A program made the position numbers and the translations under genes. The notes under the pieces are model-generated. The model searched no databases and had not been told where the DNA came from. It worked only from the letters and a program-made list of their open reading frames with translations. Below are positions 47,308 through 57,387 of a stretch of DNA of 64,000 nt, piece after piece. This DNA comes from Thermus hydrothermalis (GTDB taxonomy: Bacteria; Deinococcota; Deinococci; Deinococcales; Thermaceae): the NCBI RefSeq assembly GCF_022760925.1, contig NZ_JAKTNT010000003.1, positions 1-64,000 on the forward strand. The letters run 5' to 3'. The number at the start of each line of letters is the position of its first letter. The first letter of the stretch is position 1.

Positions 47308-47662
47308 GCTCCAGGATGACCACCGCCAAGGCCATGCCCCGCTCGTGGCTTAGGGTGAGGTGGGCGCGGAGGCCTTCTTTTTGGAGTTCGGCCTCGAGGC
47401 CCGGGGCAAACCGGAGGACGGGCCGCCTGCCCTCGAGGCCCACCCAGACCTCCCGCCAGGAAAGGGGCCTGGGCCAACACTTCTGAAAGGCCTCCTTGGC
47501 GGCCAAGCGGGCGGCGAGGCTTGGGGTGGGGTCTTGGCGGGCGAGGGCGTAGGCGAGCTCCTCCTCGGTGAAAAGCCGCTTCAGGGCCCTTTCCCCGTGG
47601 CGGTCAAGGAGCCTCCGCACCCGCGCGATCTCCACCAGGTCGGCGCCCACGGCCCGGATCAC
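47285..47662 (-). CDS. acpS: Holo-[acyl-carrier-protein] synthase
   Basis: 125 aa. IRAVGADLVEIARVRRLLDR carries the metal-binding Asp, PSLAARLAAKEAFQKCW the Glu/Lys motif, and HLTLSHERGMALAVVILE the end block. Transfers phosphopantetheine from CoA to ACP. Convergent overlap with the DUF4870 gene (23 nt). Confidence 0.92.
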   Translation of the reverse strand: MIRAVGADLVEIARVRRLLDRHGERALKRLFTEEELAYALARQDPTPSLAARLAAKEAFQKCWPRPLSWREVWVGLEGRRPVLRFAPGLEAELQKEGLRAHLTLSHERGMALAVVILELKVPTAE

Positions 47663-47706
47663 GGGACCAGTCTACGGCCTTGAGGGGAGGGGCTTGCCCA
47701 TGCTAG

Positions 47707-49083
<1,377 letters not shown>

Positions 49084-49095
49084 TAGGCCAGGCCC

Positions 49096-49797
49096 CTAGG
49101 TGCATTTCTGTTTCCAGATGTGTTTCAGGACGTGTGAAGCCCTTTCTAGGAGCTTTGGGACGCGGAAGACCTTGGCGTCAAATTGCCTCTGCTCGCAATC
49201 GTAGTAGTATACCTGCCAAAGGCTAGCCTGGGTTTTTACCAGAGACCCCGCGTTTAGGGGACTGGTGAAGTCCCTTTTATAGTCGCGGATGAGTTCTAAG
49301 GAGATATTCCCGGTATACCTGTGCCGATCGCTTTTTACTTCCAGGCACAGGGATTCGTTGCCGCTTTGAATGAGAAAGTCAAAATTGCTCATCTCTTCAC
49401 GTGACGGACGTGTATAGAATAGATCCAGTCTGTCAAGCCATCGCTCCGTGTGCCTTTCAAAGGCATGTTGGATGTTGGCTTCGCGCCTCAAAATATCCCC
49501 TTTTCTTGCGAGTTCTTCTAACGTTCTTTTTATTTCCAGGATCTCGGTAAGGTCTTGGTTTTTAAGGTACAGCAGACGGCGCAGGCGCTCCTCTAAGTTG
49601 GTTGGATTTTGGGTAGGCTCTTCCCACACCCAGTCCTGGGGCAAAAGCAAGAAGACCCCCCTTGCGCCATCCGGGGATGGCGTTTGGTTTAACAAGATCC
49701 GCACCCTTCTTCCCTCTATTTGGCCATCAAAGGGGAGTTGTTTATTTTCCCAAAGCTCACCAATCTTCTTCCAGATGTCATGCTGGATTGCTTTCAT
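49096..49797 (-). CDS. Orphan PD-(D/E)XK-like nuclease candidate in an AT-rich island
   Basis: 233 aa. N-terminal half with LNQTPSPDGARGVFLLLPQD and a coiled stretch (LKNQDLTEILEIKRTLEELA). The C-terminal half carries SNFDFLIQSGNESLCLEVKS: an Asp followed 12 residues later by E-x-K, then DRHRYTGNISLELIRDYKRD. This D-(x)n-ExK plus TGNI pattern is typical of PD-(D/E)XK enzymes. Codon use and base composition (visibly AT-richer from 49,100 to 49,900) differ from both flanks, so the gene is likely acquired. No methylase partner is adjacent. Confidence 0.6.
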   Translation of the reverse strand: MKAIQHDIWKKIGELWENKQLPFDGQIEGRRVRILLNQTPSPDGARGVFLLLPQDWVWEEPTQNPTNLEERLRRLLYLKNQDLTEILEIKRTLEELARKGDILRREANIQHAFERHTERWLDRLDLFYTRPSREEMSNFDFLIQSGNESLCLEVKSDRHRYTGNISLELIRDYKRDFTSPLNAGSLVKTQASLWQVYYYDCEQRQFDAKVFRVPKLLERASHVLKHIWKQKCT

Positions 49798-49861
49798 TTC
49801 CTGTATAAAGGATATTCCTTTTCCCGAAAAGCGTCAACCTATTTTGTACCCCTTCCGGTGA

Positions 49862-50100
49862 GCTTAGCATTGATGCGGCGGGACTCTTGTGAAGCGGTGG
49901 GAGGCGCTCATGTAAGGATAGCCCCTGCGGTGTGGGGACATCCAGCCAGAGTCCGAGGACGTTGCCTAGGGCGATCTTGCACATTTTGAGAAAGCCATGA
50001 TAGGATGGCCTCGCCCGAAAGGGCTAAGCTGACGCTGGTATCCTTCCCCCACCGCTCATGGAGCGGTGGGCTATAAACTTTCTCACGCCCCCAGGCTAAA
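49862..50100. mobile_element. Possible insertion-sequence end remnant
   Basis: A gene-free stretch of ~270 nt (49,798-50,131). CCCACCGCTCATGGAGCGGTGGG-type hairpin: CCCACCGCT (50047-50055) and AGCGGTGGG (50061-50069), followed by CTATAAAC. AGCGGTGGGAGGCGCTCATG (49895-49914) repeats the same pieces. Such subterminal hairpins occur at ends of IS200/IS605 elements. No transposase remains, so this is a weak call. Confidence 0.3.
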
Positions 50101-50131
50101 CTGAGGGTGCCCGGAAAGGGGCGGGCCGATT

Positions 50132-50680
50132 ATGGAAAGGGTGGCCATATTTATTGACGGCTCCAACCTCTACAAGGGGTTGGTGCAACACCTGGGCTCG
50201 GACTATCGGCTGAACTTTGTGGAGTTCATCACCCTTCTCACCGCCGGGAGGCGGCTTCTGCGCGCCTACTACTACAACGCTCCTCTTCCCCCGGAGGACC
50301 CTGCGGCTAAGGCCCACCAGAGCTTCCTCAACTACCTGAAGCGCGTGCCCTACGTGGCCGTGCGCCTGGGGCGGCTGGAACGCCGGGCGGATGGCTTCGT
50401 GGAGAAGGGGGTGGACATCCAGATCGCCATTGACATCCTGCGCCTGGCCTACGCCGACGCTTACGATGTGGCGGTTCTGGTGTCCGGGGACGGGGACTTC
50501 GCCGAGGTGGTGCGGGTGGTGCAGGACATGGGCAAGCAGGTGGAGAACACCACCTTCCACGCCCTTTCCTCCCACCGCTTGGCCCAGCAGGCGGACCGCT
50601 TCTACCCCCTGGACGATTTTCCCTGGGAGAGGCTTAGGGCGCAAAGCCTCCCCCAGGCATCGGAGGGCGGGGAAGGCTAG
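50132..50680 (+). CDS. NYN-domain (LabA/DUF88-like) ribonuclease candidate
   Basis: 182 aa. [20 protein letters not shown] at the N-terminus, [20 protein letters not shown] in the middle and [20 protein letters not shown] supply the acidic residues of the PIN-like NYN active site. [20 protein letters not shown] ends the domain. Predicted metal-dependent RNase; RNA target unknown. Stop overlaps the ndk 3' end by 4 nt. Confidence 0.85.
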   Translation: MERVAIFIDGSNLYKGLVQHLGSDYRLNFVEFITLLTAGRRLLRAYYYNAPLPPEDPAAKAHQSFLNYLKRVPYVAVRLGRLERRADGFVEKGVDIQIAIDILRLAYADAYDVAVLVSGDGDFAEVVRVVQDMGKQVENTTFHALSSHRLAQQADRFYPLDDFPWERLRAQSLPQASEGGEG

Positions 50681-51090
50681 AGGAGCTCCTCGGGGCGGAA
50701 GAAGAGGGCGATCTCCCTTTGGGCGTCCTCCGGAGTGGCCGAGCCGTGGATCACGTTCTCGTCAATGGTGGTGGCGTAGTCCCCCCGGATGGTGCCGGGG
50801 AGGGCGTCTTTGGGGTGGGTGGCCCCCATCATCTTGCGCACCTCGGCGATGGCGTTGGGGCCTTCCAGGACCATGGCCACCACCGGCCCCGAGGTGATGA
50901 AGCTCACCAGGCCGGGAAAGAAGGGCTTTTCCCGGTGTTCGGCGTAGTGCTTCTCGGCGAGCTCCTGGGATATGCGCAGGGCCTTAAGCCCCACGATGCG
51001 GAAGCCCTTGCGCTCAAAGCGGGCGAGGATCTCCCCCACCAGGCCGCGCCGGAAGCCGTCGGGTTTGACCATGACAAAGGTGCGCTCCAT
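50677..51090 (-). CDS. ndk: Nucleoside-diphosphate kinase
   Basis: 137 aa. [59 protein letters not shown], then [16 protein letters not shown] with the catalytic His. Full family length. Transfers the gamma-phosphate between NTPs and NDPs. Confidence 0.96.
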   Translation of the reverse strand: MERTFVMVKPDGFRRGLVGEILARFERKGFRIVGLKALRISQELAEKHYAEHREKPFFPGLVSFITSGPVVAMVLEGPNAIAEVRKMMGATHPKDALPGTIRGDYATTIDENVIHGSATPEDAQREIALFFRPEELL

Positions 51091-51110
51091 ACCCCTAGGA
51101 GTCTAGCAGA

Positions 51111-52040
51111 TTAGGGCCCCTTGAAGTAGCCCAGGAGGATGTAGCCCACCACCAGGATCCAGAGGGCGATGAGGAGGACGTCCCGCCAGCCGATGCGGGG
51201 GCGCCTTTCGGGCTCCAGCACCTGGGTGGGGAGCGCGTCGGGCTCCTCCCCCAGCTTCAGGCGCACCGGGGCCCCCCGGGCGGCCTCGAGGGGGAGGGCG
51301 TAGGGCCGGTTGCCCACGGGAAGCTCCTCCGGCACCCGCACCACGATGGCGCTCACGTTGTCGGGCCCGCCCCACTCGTTGGCCAGGGCCACTAGGCGCC
51401 TGGCCGCCTCCTCGGGGGGGAAGGTTTTAAGGACCTCTTGCAGGGTGCGCTCGTCCAACACCCCGGAAAGCCCGTCGGTGCAAAGGAGAAAGGCATCCCC
51501 GGGTTCCAGCTTGAGCCCCAGGAGGTCCACCCGGGCCTGGGGGAAGGAGCCCAGGGCGTTGGTGATCACGTTGCGCCAGCGGTGGGTGCGGGCCTCCTCC
51601 GGGGTGAGAAGGCCCTGGCGCACCCTTTCCGCCACCCAGGAGTGGTCTTCCGTGAGGAGGGAAAACTCCCCCTTGCGCAGGAGGTAGGCCCGGGAGTCCC
51701 CCACGTGAGCGATGAGGGCGTAGGGGAGGTCTAGGACCAGACACGTGGCGGTGGTGCCCATGCCCCGGTTCTCGGGGCGTTGGGCCTCCTGGAAGATGCG
51801 CTCGTTCGCCCGTTCAAAGGCCTCGAGGAGGGCCTTGGGGGAGGGCTCCTTGTCCTTCAGGTGCTCCAGGATGGTTTCCACCGCCAGCCTGGCCGCCACC
51901 TCTCCCGTGCGGTGCCCGCCCATGCCGTCCGCCACGACGAACACGCCGCCCCAAGGGGTAAGGGCGTACCCCACCGCATCCTCGTTCTTGGGCCGCTTGC
52001 GGCCGGGGTGGGTTTCCAGGGCAAAAGAAAGCGGGGGCAC
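51111..52040 (-). CDS. PP2C-type Ser/Thr phosphatase with C-terminal TM
   Basis: 309 aa, GTG start; TAAAAT ends 6 nt upstream on the minus strand, so leaderless. Motifs of the PPM family: RPKNEDAVGYALT, VFVVADGMGGHRTGEVAARL (DGMGG metal site), GTTATCLVLD, IAHVGDSRAYLLR, LLCTDGLSGVLD and GPDNVSAIVVRV. The C-terminus has a Pro/Arg linker and one TM helix (VLLIALWILVVGYILLGYF), anchoring it in the membrane. No Hanks-type kinase lies in the window. Confidence 0.92.
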   Translation of the reverse strand: MPPLSFALETHPGRKRPKNEDAVGYALTPWGGVFVVADGMGGHRTGEVAARLAVETILEHLKDKEPSPKALLEAFERANERIFQEAQRPENRGMGTTATCLVLDLPYALIAHVGDSRAYLLRKGEFSLLTEDHSWVAERVRQGLLTPEEARTHRWRNVITNALGSFPQARVDLLGLKLEPGDAFLLCTDGLSGVLDERTLQEVLKTFPPEEAARRLVALANEWGGPDNVSAIVVRVPEELPVGNRPYALPLEAARGAPVRLKLGEEPDALPTQVLEPERRPRIGWRDVLLIALWILVVGYILLGYFKGP

Positions 52041-52053
52041 GGGGGGATTTTAC

Positions 52054-52091
52054 CGCATACCCTTGACGCATACCGCATAGCGGGGTAGCTT
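52054..52091 (+). promoter_or_regulatory. rtcB promoter with CGCATA repeats
   Basis: TTGACG (52063-52068) and TAGCTT (52086-52091) are 17 bp apart. CGCATA occurs three times (52054, 52067 and 52074), across the -35/spacer of this promoter and just upstream of the divergent phosphatase -10, so a regulator could act on both genes. Confidence 0.5.
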
Positions 52092-52144
52092 GAGGGTAAG
52101 CCCGGGCCCCCAAAGCCCGGCGGTTTTGTTTTGGGGAGGGCGCC

Positions 52145-55021
52145 ATGCGCTTTGAAAAGATCGCCCCCTACACCTACCGCATCCCCCGGCAGGGGAAGAT
52201 GCGGGTGGACGCCGTTTTCTTCGCTTCCGAGGAGATCCTTAAGGACCTGGAGGCGGAGGGCTACGCCTCCTTGCAACAGCTCATGAACGTGGCTACCCTG
52301 CCCGGCATCGTGGAGCCCGCCCTGGCCATGCCGGATATCCACTGGGGCTACGGCTTCCCCATCGGCGGGGTGGCGGCCTTTGACCCGGAGGTGGGCGGGG
52401 TGGTGAGCCCGGGGGGGGTAGGATTTGACATCAACTGCCTGCCCGCGGGAACCCGTGTCTTAACCCACGACCGCTGCACCCGGCCCATTGAGGAGTTCGC
52501 CCAAGAGCGAGATCCCCTCTTGGTGGCCTGGCGCTTAGGGGAGCGCCCCGAGGCGGCGCGTGCCCTTTTCCTCCTTTCCCGGGAAGGGGAGGAGCTGGTG
52601 CGCCTCCGCACCGAGGGGGGTTTTGTCCTCGAGGCCACCCCTGACCACCCAGTCTATACCCCCGCAGGAATGCGTCCCGTGGGCGAACTGCGGCCGGGCG
52701 ACCAAGTGGCGGTTCACCCTTTTCGGGGGCTCCCTTACGAACGGCCCTCTTCCTTGACCCTCGTGGGGGAGGAAACGGCGGAGGCTTGGGCCAAGGAACT
52801 GGGCTTTCCCCGGGCCCCCTTGGAGCTCCGGGCGCGGGGGCTTCTGCCCCTTGGGGCAGACCATCCCCACCTGCCAGCCCTTTTGCGCTTGATGGGATAC
52901 GCCCTGGGGGATGGGACCTTGTACCGCTCTGGGGGAAAAGCCTACCTCTTCCTCTACGGGGAAAGGGAAGGCCTCCTGGAGGCCAAGGCCGATCTGGAAC
53001 GTCTGGGCTTTCGGGCGGGGGGGCCTTACCTGCGCCGGCGCCATCACAGCTTCCGAGGCCGGGCCTTTTCTGCGGAGGAGGCTAGCCTGAAGATATCCTC
53101 CCGCGCCCTCTTTCTCCTTCTCCGCGCCCTCGGGCTTCCCGAGGGGGCCAAGGCCAAGCAGGGGTTTAGGCTCCCGTCGTGGCTTTTTGCCCTTCCCCCT
53201 TGGCTTAAGGCCAACTTCCTGGCGGGGCTTTTCGGGGCGGAACTCTCTGCGCCCAGGGCCGTGAGTGGCCACGGCTATAACCTCATGCCCCCGGTCCTCT
53301 CCCAGTCCAAGCGCCGAAGCGTCTTGGCGGAGGGACGTGCTTTCATGGAGGACCTCGCCCGGTTGCTGGCCTCCGTGGGGTTAGAGGTGCAGGATCTGCG
53401 GGAAGAGGCGGATTGGGAGGAGCCGGAGGACCCTTCCCACCGCTTCAAGCTCATTCTCCGATCCACCCCGGAAAACCTTGCTCGTCTTTACGAGGAAGTG
53501 GGCTACGCCTACGCCCCCACCAAGGCTCGGCTGGCCCTTATGGCCGCCCTTTACCTGCGGAAGAAGGAGGCGCACCTGGCCGAGCGGGAGGCCCTGGCCA
53601 AGAGAGCGTGGGCGCTGCGCGAGGCGGGCTATTCGGTGACGGCTATCGCCCAAGGGCTTGGGGTTTCCCGCCGCTTTGTGGAGCGCACCCTTTACGAGGA
53701 GCGCCGTTCCTTCCGTCCCCAAGGCTTTCCCACCTTTAACGAATTCGTGGCGGCTTCCGTGGGCATGCTCTTTGACCAGGTGGTGGTTGTGGAGCGGGTA
53801 CCCTATGGGGGAAGGGTTTACGACCTTTCCATGGCCCATCCAGACCACAACTTTGTGGCCGAAGGGTTCGTGGTTTCCAACTGTGGGGTCCGCCTTCTGG
53901 TTTCCCATTTGACGTTGCAAGACCTCCTCCCCCGCCAGCGGGAGCTTGCCGACGCCCTCTACCGCCTGGTGCCCTCCGGGGTGGGGAGCGAAAGGCGGGA
54001 CGTGCGCTTTAGCAAGCGGGAGCTCAAGGAGATCCTCAAGGAGGGGGCGGGGTGGCTGGTCAAGCGGGGCTTCGGCTACCCGGAGGACGTGCGCTTCATT
54101 GAATCCGAAGGCCGGCTTCCCTGGGCGAACCCCGACAAGGTATCGGAGAGGGCCTTTGAGCGGGGTGCCCCCCAGATCGGCACCTTGGGAAGCGGCAACC
54201 ACTTCCTGGAGGTCCAGTACGTGGACGAGGTGTACGACGAGGAGGCCGCCGAGGCCTTCGGCCTCTTCCCGGGCCAGGTTACCGTCCTCATCCACACGGG
54301 AAGCCGGGGCCTGGGCCACCAGGTCTGCCAGGACTACGTGGAGCGCTTCCTCAAGGTGGCCCCCCGGTACGGGATTGAGCTCGTGGACAAGCAGCTCGCC
54401 GCCGCCCCCATCCGGAGCCCCGAGGGGGAGGACTACCTCCAGGCCATGGCCGCCGCCGCCAACTTCGCCTTCGCCAACCGCCAGCTCATCGCCCACTTCG
54501 TGCGGGAGGCCTTTGAGGCGGTGGGTTTCGCCCCCCGGGACCACGGCCTCCGGGTCCTCTACGACCTTGCCCACAACAACGCCAAGTTTGAGGAGCACAA
54601 GGGGCGGCGGGTCCTGGTCCACCGCAAGGGGGCCACCCGGGCTTTTGGGCCCGGCAACCTGGAGATCCCCCCGGAGTACCGCAAGGTGGGCCAGCCCGTC
54701 CTGGTGCCCGGGGATATGGGCCGCTACTCCTACGTCCTGGCGGGCACGGCCAAGGCCATGGAGGTTTCCTTCGGCTCTAGCTGCCACGGGGCGGGGCGGA
54801 AGATGAGCCGCCACCAGGCGAAGCGGGTGGCCCGGGAGCGGAACCTGGTCAAGGAGCTTGCGGAGAGGGGCATCCTGGTCCGGGCCGCCACCCGGGCCAC
54901 GGTGGACGAGGAGATGCCCGAGGCCTACAAGGACGTGTCCCTGGTGGTGGAGGCGGTGGAGGGGGCGGGGATTGGCAGGAAGGTGGCCCGCCTCCGGCCC
55001 CTCATCGTGGTGAAGGGCTAA
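52145..55021 (+). CDS. rtcB: RtcB RNA ligase interrupted by an intein
   Basis: 958-codon ORF. Extein 1 is residues 1-97 ending PGGVGFDIN; extein 2 starts with CGVRLLVS at residue 580. Spliced they give a 476-aa RtcB. The splice site hits the metal-binding D-x-N-C motif of the active site. Extein 2 has RGAPQIGTLGSGNHFLEVQY, LIHTGSRGLGHQVC, LAHNNAKFEEHKGRR, and the guanylylated His region SSCHGAGRKMSR. The enzyme joins 2',3'-cyclic phosphate or 3'-phosphate to 5'-OH RNA ends using GTP. No archease gene is visible in this window. Confidence 0.93.
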   Translation: MRFEKIAPYTYRIPRQGKMRVDAVFFASEEILKDLEAEGYASLQQLMNVATLPGIVEPALAMPDIHWGYGFPIGGVAAFDPEVGGVVSPGGVGFDINCLPAGTRVLTHDRCTRPIEEFAQERDPLLVAWRLGERPEAARALFLLSREGEELVRLRTEGGFVLEATPDHPVYTPAGMRPVGELRPGDQVAVHPFRGLPYERPSSLTLVGEETAEAWAKELGFPRAPLELRARGLLPLGADHPHLPALLRLMGYALGDGTLYRSGGKAYLFLYGEREGLLEAKADLERLGFRAGGPYLRRRHHSFRGRAFSAEEASLKISSRALFLLLRALGLPEGAKAKQGFRLPSWLFALPPWLKANFLAGLFGAELSAPRAVSGHGYNLMPPVLSQSKRRSVLAEGRAFMEDLARLLASVGLEVQDLREEADWEEPEDPSHRFKLILRSTPENLARLYEEVGYAYAPTKARLALMAALYLRKKEAHLAEREALAKRAWALREAGYSVTAIAQGLGVSRRFVERTLYEERRSFRPQGFPTFNEFVAASVGMLFDQVVVVERVPYGGRVYDLSMAHPDHNFVAEGFVVSNCGVRLLVSHLTLQDLLPRQRELADALYRLVPSGVGSERRDVRFSKRELKEILKEGAGWLVKRGFGYPEDVRFIESEGRLPWANPDKVSERAFERGAPQIGTLGSGNHFLEVQYVDEVYDEEAAEAFGLFPGQVTVLIHTGSRGLGHQVCQDYVERFLKVAPRYGIELVDKQLAAAPIRSPEGEDYLQAMAAAANFAFANRQLIAHFVREAFEAVGFAPRDHGLRVLYDLAHNNAKFEEHKGRRVLVHRKGATRAFGPGNLEIPPEYRKVGQPVLVPGDMGRYSYVLAGTAKAMEVSFGSSCHGAGRKMSRHQAKRVARERNLVKELAERGILVRAATRATVDEEMPEAYKDVSLVVEAVEGAGIGRKVARLRPLIVVKG
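52436..53881 (+). other. LAGLIDADG-bearing intein in rtcB (482 aa)
   Basis: Starts with Cys (CLPAGTRVLTHD, block A), block B is FVLEATPDHPVYTP with T-x-x-H, and it ends VYDLSMAHPDHNFVAEGFVV then SN before extein Cys. A homing endonuclease lies between: LLRLMGYALGDGTLYRSGGK and LKANFLAGLFGAELSAP are the two dodecapeptide motifs, with an HTH (YSVTAIAQGLGVSRRFVERT) near the end. Oddity: the residue before the terminal Asn is Ser instead of the usual His. Confidence 0.9.
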
Positions 55022-55055
55022 GGTCTTTCTCACGGGGCTTTGCTTTCATGGGGGG

Positions 55056-56513
55056 ATGAGGCTCGTTGCCTTTTTTCTCCTTCTTGGCCTGGCCCTAGGG
55101 CAGAGCCTCCCTGCGGCGGTTTTCGGCCTCACCTTCCGGGAGGAGGGAGGGGCCTGGGTGTACGAGGGGGAAGGCGTCCGGCTCGTGTACGTGCCCGGGG
55201 TGGGTTGGGCGGAGCCTTTCCTTGACGGGCCGGCCCCGGAAGGGGATAGGCTTCCTTTGGGGCTCCTGAGCGCTTTGGGCTACTTCCGGGTGCCGGAGGC
55301 CTCGGCCCGTTTCGGGAGCCAAGGGCGGGCCTTCCGCCTCGTCCTGGACCTTCCTGCCCCTGCCGCCCAGCCTCCCCAGGAGGGCATGGCGCGGGGGAGC
55401 CTGCGCCTCCAGCTCCCCTACCTGGCGCCGAAGGCCCTCGAGGCCCCCTGGCCCAAGGGGGTTTCGGCCTCGGTGCGGCTCCTTCCCGAGGGCACGGAGC
55501 TCACCCTTTCCGCCCCCGGGAAGCTCCTCCGCTACCGGCTATTCCCCTTGGAAGACCCGCCCCGCTTGGTCCTGGACCTCTACCCCCTGGCCCCGGAGGT
55601 GGAGGAGGCCCTGGCCCCCGGGGTGCGCTACCGCGAGGTCTGGGCCTTCGTCCCAGAGCCCCTAAGGCTCTACCTGGTGGAGGCGGAAAGGGGGAGGCTT
55701 CTTCCCGTGGGTTCCCCGGGGAAGCGGGCCTTGCCCAAGGACCTGGCCCCCGGGGCCTTGGCCGTCCTCAACGGGGGCTACTTTGACCCCAAGACGGGAA
55801 GCCCCATCGGGCTTTGGGTCCAGGACGGGGTGACGGTCTCCTACCCCTTCGGCCGCGCCGCCCTGTTTTGGGACGAGTTTAGCTTTTTCCTGGGCCTTCC
55901 CCGCTTTGAGGCGGTGGTGGCGGGGCCCAAGGGGGAAAGGGTGCGGGTGGGGGTGAACGCCTCCCGGGCCCGCTACACCGCCCACACCGTGCCGGGGCCC
56001 GTGGGCCGGGAGGGGGAGGAGGTGGCCTTGGTGCGGGGGGAGCGGGTGGCGGCCCTGCTTCCCGCCCCGGCGGAGCTTCCGCCGGGGGCCTGGGCCCTCA
56101 CCTTCCCCAAAGGGGCCCCGCCCTTCCCCTTGGCGGTGGGGGAGCGCCTAAGCCTCTACGGGCGGCTAGACCCCCCCTTCCGCTACGCCCTGGAGGGGGG
56201 GCCCCTTCTCCTCCGGGAGGGCCAGTACGCCTTTGACCCGGCGAAGGAGAACTTCAAGGACCCAAGGCCCCTTTTGGCCGTGGCCCCCCAGGCGGCGGTG
56301 GCCTGGACGCGGGAGGGGCGGCTATGGCTCCTCGTTTCCGAGCCCACCACCCCCGGGGTCCTGGCCCGGGCCCTCCTCGCCCTGGGGGCCTGGAACGCCC
56401 TCAGGATGGACGGGGGCGGCTCGGCCCAGCTTTGGGTGAAGGGGGCGTTGCGAAGCCCTTACTCGGGCAACCCCAGGCCCGTGGTGAGCGCCCTGGCCCT
56501 CTTTGCGCCATAA
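55056..56513 (+). CDS. Secreted phosphodiester glycosidase (NAGPA-domain) protein
   Basis: 485 aa with a signal peptide (MRLVAFFLLLGLALGQS). The N-terminal half is beta-rich, possibly AMIN-like (VRLVYVPGVGWAEPF, RLVLDLYPLAPEVE). The C-terminal ~270 residues form the phosphodiester glycosidase domain: LAVLNGGYFDPKTGSPIGLW, RVRVGVNASRARYTAHTV and WNALRMDGGGSAQLWVKG with SPYSGNPRPVVSALALF. Such proteins uncover or cleave phosphodiester-linked sugars outside the cell. Confidence 0.85.
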   Translation: MRLVAFFLLLGLALGQSLPAAVFGLTFREEGGAWVYEGEGVRLVYVPGVGWAEPFLDGPAPEGDRLPLGLLSALGYFRVPEASARFGSQGRAFRLVLDLPAPAAQPPQEGMARGSLRLQLPYLAPKALEAPWPKGVSASVRLLPEGTELTLSAPGKLLRYRLFPLEDPPRLVLDLYPLAPEVEEALAPGVRYREVWAFVPEPLRLYLVEAERGRLLPVGSPGKRALPKDLAPGALAVLNGGYFDPKTGSPIGLWVQDGVTVSYPFGRAALFWDEFSFFLGLPRFEAVVAGPKGERVRVGVNASRARYTAHTVPGPVGREGEEVALVRGERVAALLPAPAELPPGAWALTFPKGAPPFPLAVGERLSLYGRLDPPFRYALEGGPLLLREGQYAFDPAKENFKDPRPLLAVAPQAAVAWTREGRLWLLVSEPTTPGVLARALLALGAWNALRMDGGGSAQLWVKGALRSPYSGNPRPVVSALALFAP

Positions 56514-56520
56514 TCCCCTT

Positions 56521-57387
56521 GTGGGCCCCGGCTTCCACCGCGCCTACGCCAGCCGTCTGGCCTGGCGCTACCGCCTCCTTCTGGCCCTGGCCCTCGCCCT
56601 TTTGGGCCTCTTCCACCCCCTTTTCGCCCTCCTTTCCCCCTTGGGCCTCCTCCTCCCAAGCCGCCTGTTGGAGGGGAGGGCCCTAAGGGAGATCGCCCGG
56701 GTCAGCCTCGCCTACCCCACCGCCCTCGCCTACGGGGAGGAGCGGCTTTGGGCGGAGGCGAGGAAGGCCCCCCTGAAGCTTCCCCCCTTTCCCTATGGGC
56801 TTCTCTTGCTATACCTTTTGGCCCTCCTCCTGGCCCTTCTCCTCGCCGCCTGGCGGGCGGAAGGGGTGGGGGGCGGGTGGTCCTTGCCGGGCCTGGAGCG
56901 GCCCGCCCCGCCCCAAGGGGCTTCGGGGAGGGAGGAGGGGGCAGAGCGGGCCCTGGAGGGTGGGGCCGGGACACCCCGGGAGGGGGAAGAGGCTTCGGAG
57001 GGGGGTTCGTTCCCGGGCCAGGATGGCATCCGGAAAGAAGGGGAGGCGGGCGCTTCCCGGGGCGGCGCTCCCCAGGGGGAGGCGGGCGCTAACGGCAAGG
57101 AGGATGCCCGCCCTGGGGAAAGGGAGGCTTCCCCGGGTCCCGGGAAGGGGGCGGGGCCGGGCGCGGGGGACGCCCCAAAGGGCCCTCCCGTCCTTCCCCT
57201 AGCGCCTGAGGGGGAGGAGGCGGGCCTTCTCCCCCCGGGGGAAGGGGAGGGCGCCTCCCTTCCCTCGCCCTGGCCCGAGGGGAAGCCCCCCGAAAGGGTG
57301 CGCCGGGGGGTGGAGGTCTACCTGGAGAAGACCCCCCTCCCCCCGGAGGCCCGGGAGCTCCTCAGGCGCTACTTCGCCGCGCCTTGA
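56521..57387 (+). CDS. Membrane protein with long Gly/Glu-rich low-complexity region
   Basis: 288 aa from GTG 56521; CATAAT ends 7 nt upstream and overlaps the previous stop codon, a leaderless signal. Two hydrophobic segments (LLLALALALLGLFHPLFALL; LLLLYLLALLLALLLAAW) flank a helix with EIARVSLAYPTALAYGEERL. Residues ~120-255 are a Gly/Glu/Pro/Ala low-complexity region with few hydrophobics. A short final helix (VEVYLEKTPLPPEARELLRR) could bind a partner. Unrecognised. End overlaps the convergent neighbour by 26 nt. Confidence 0.65.
   Translation: MGPGFHRAYASRLAWRYRLLLALALALLGLFHPLFALLSPLGLLLPSRLLEGRALREIARVSLAYPTALAYGEERLWAEARKAPLKLPPFPYGLLLLYLLALLLALLLAAWRAEGVGGGWSLPGLERPAPPQGASGREEGAERALEGGAGTPREGEEASEGGSFPGQDGIRKEGEAGASRGGAPQGEAGANGKEDARPGEREASPGPGKGAGPGAGDAPKGPPVLPLAPEGEEAGLLPPGEGEGASLPSPWPEGKPPERVRRGVEVYLEKTPLPPEARELLRRYFAAP

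Noticed and set aside
53381-55033. Long minus-strand open frame antisense to rtcB (550 codons)
   Set aside because: Its His/Leu/Gly-rich translation is the usual mirror of a G+C-rich gene, and the plus strand encodes a clear RtcB with intein.
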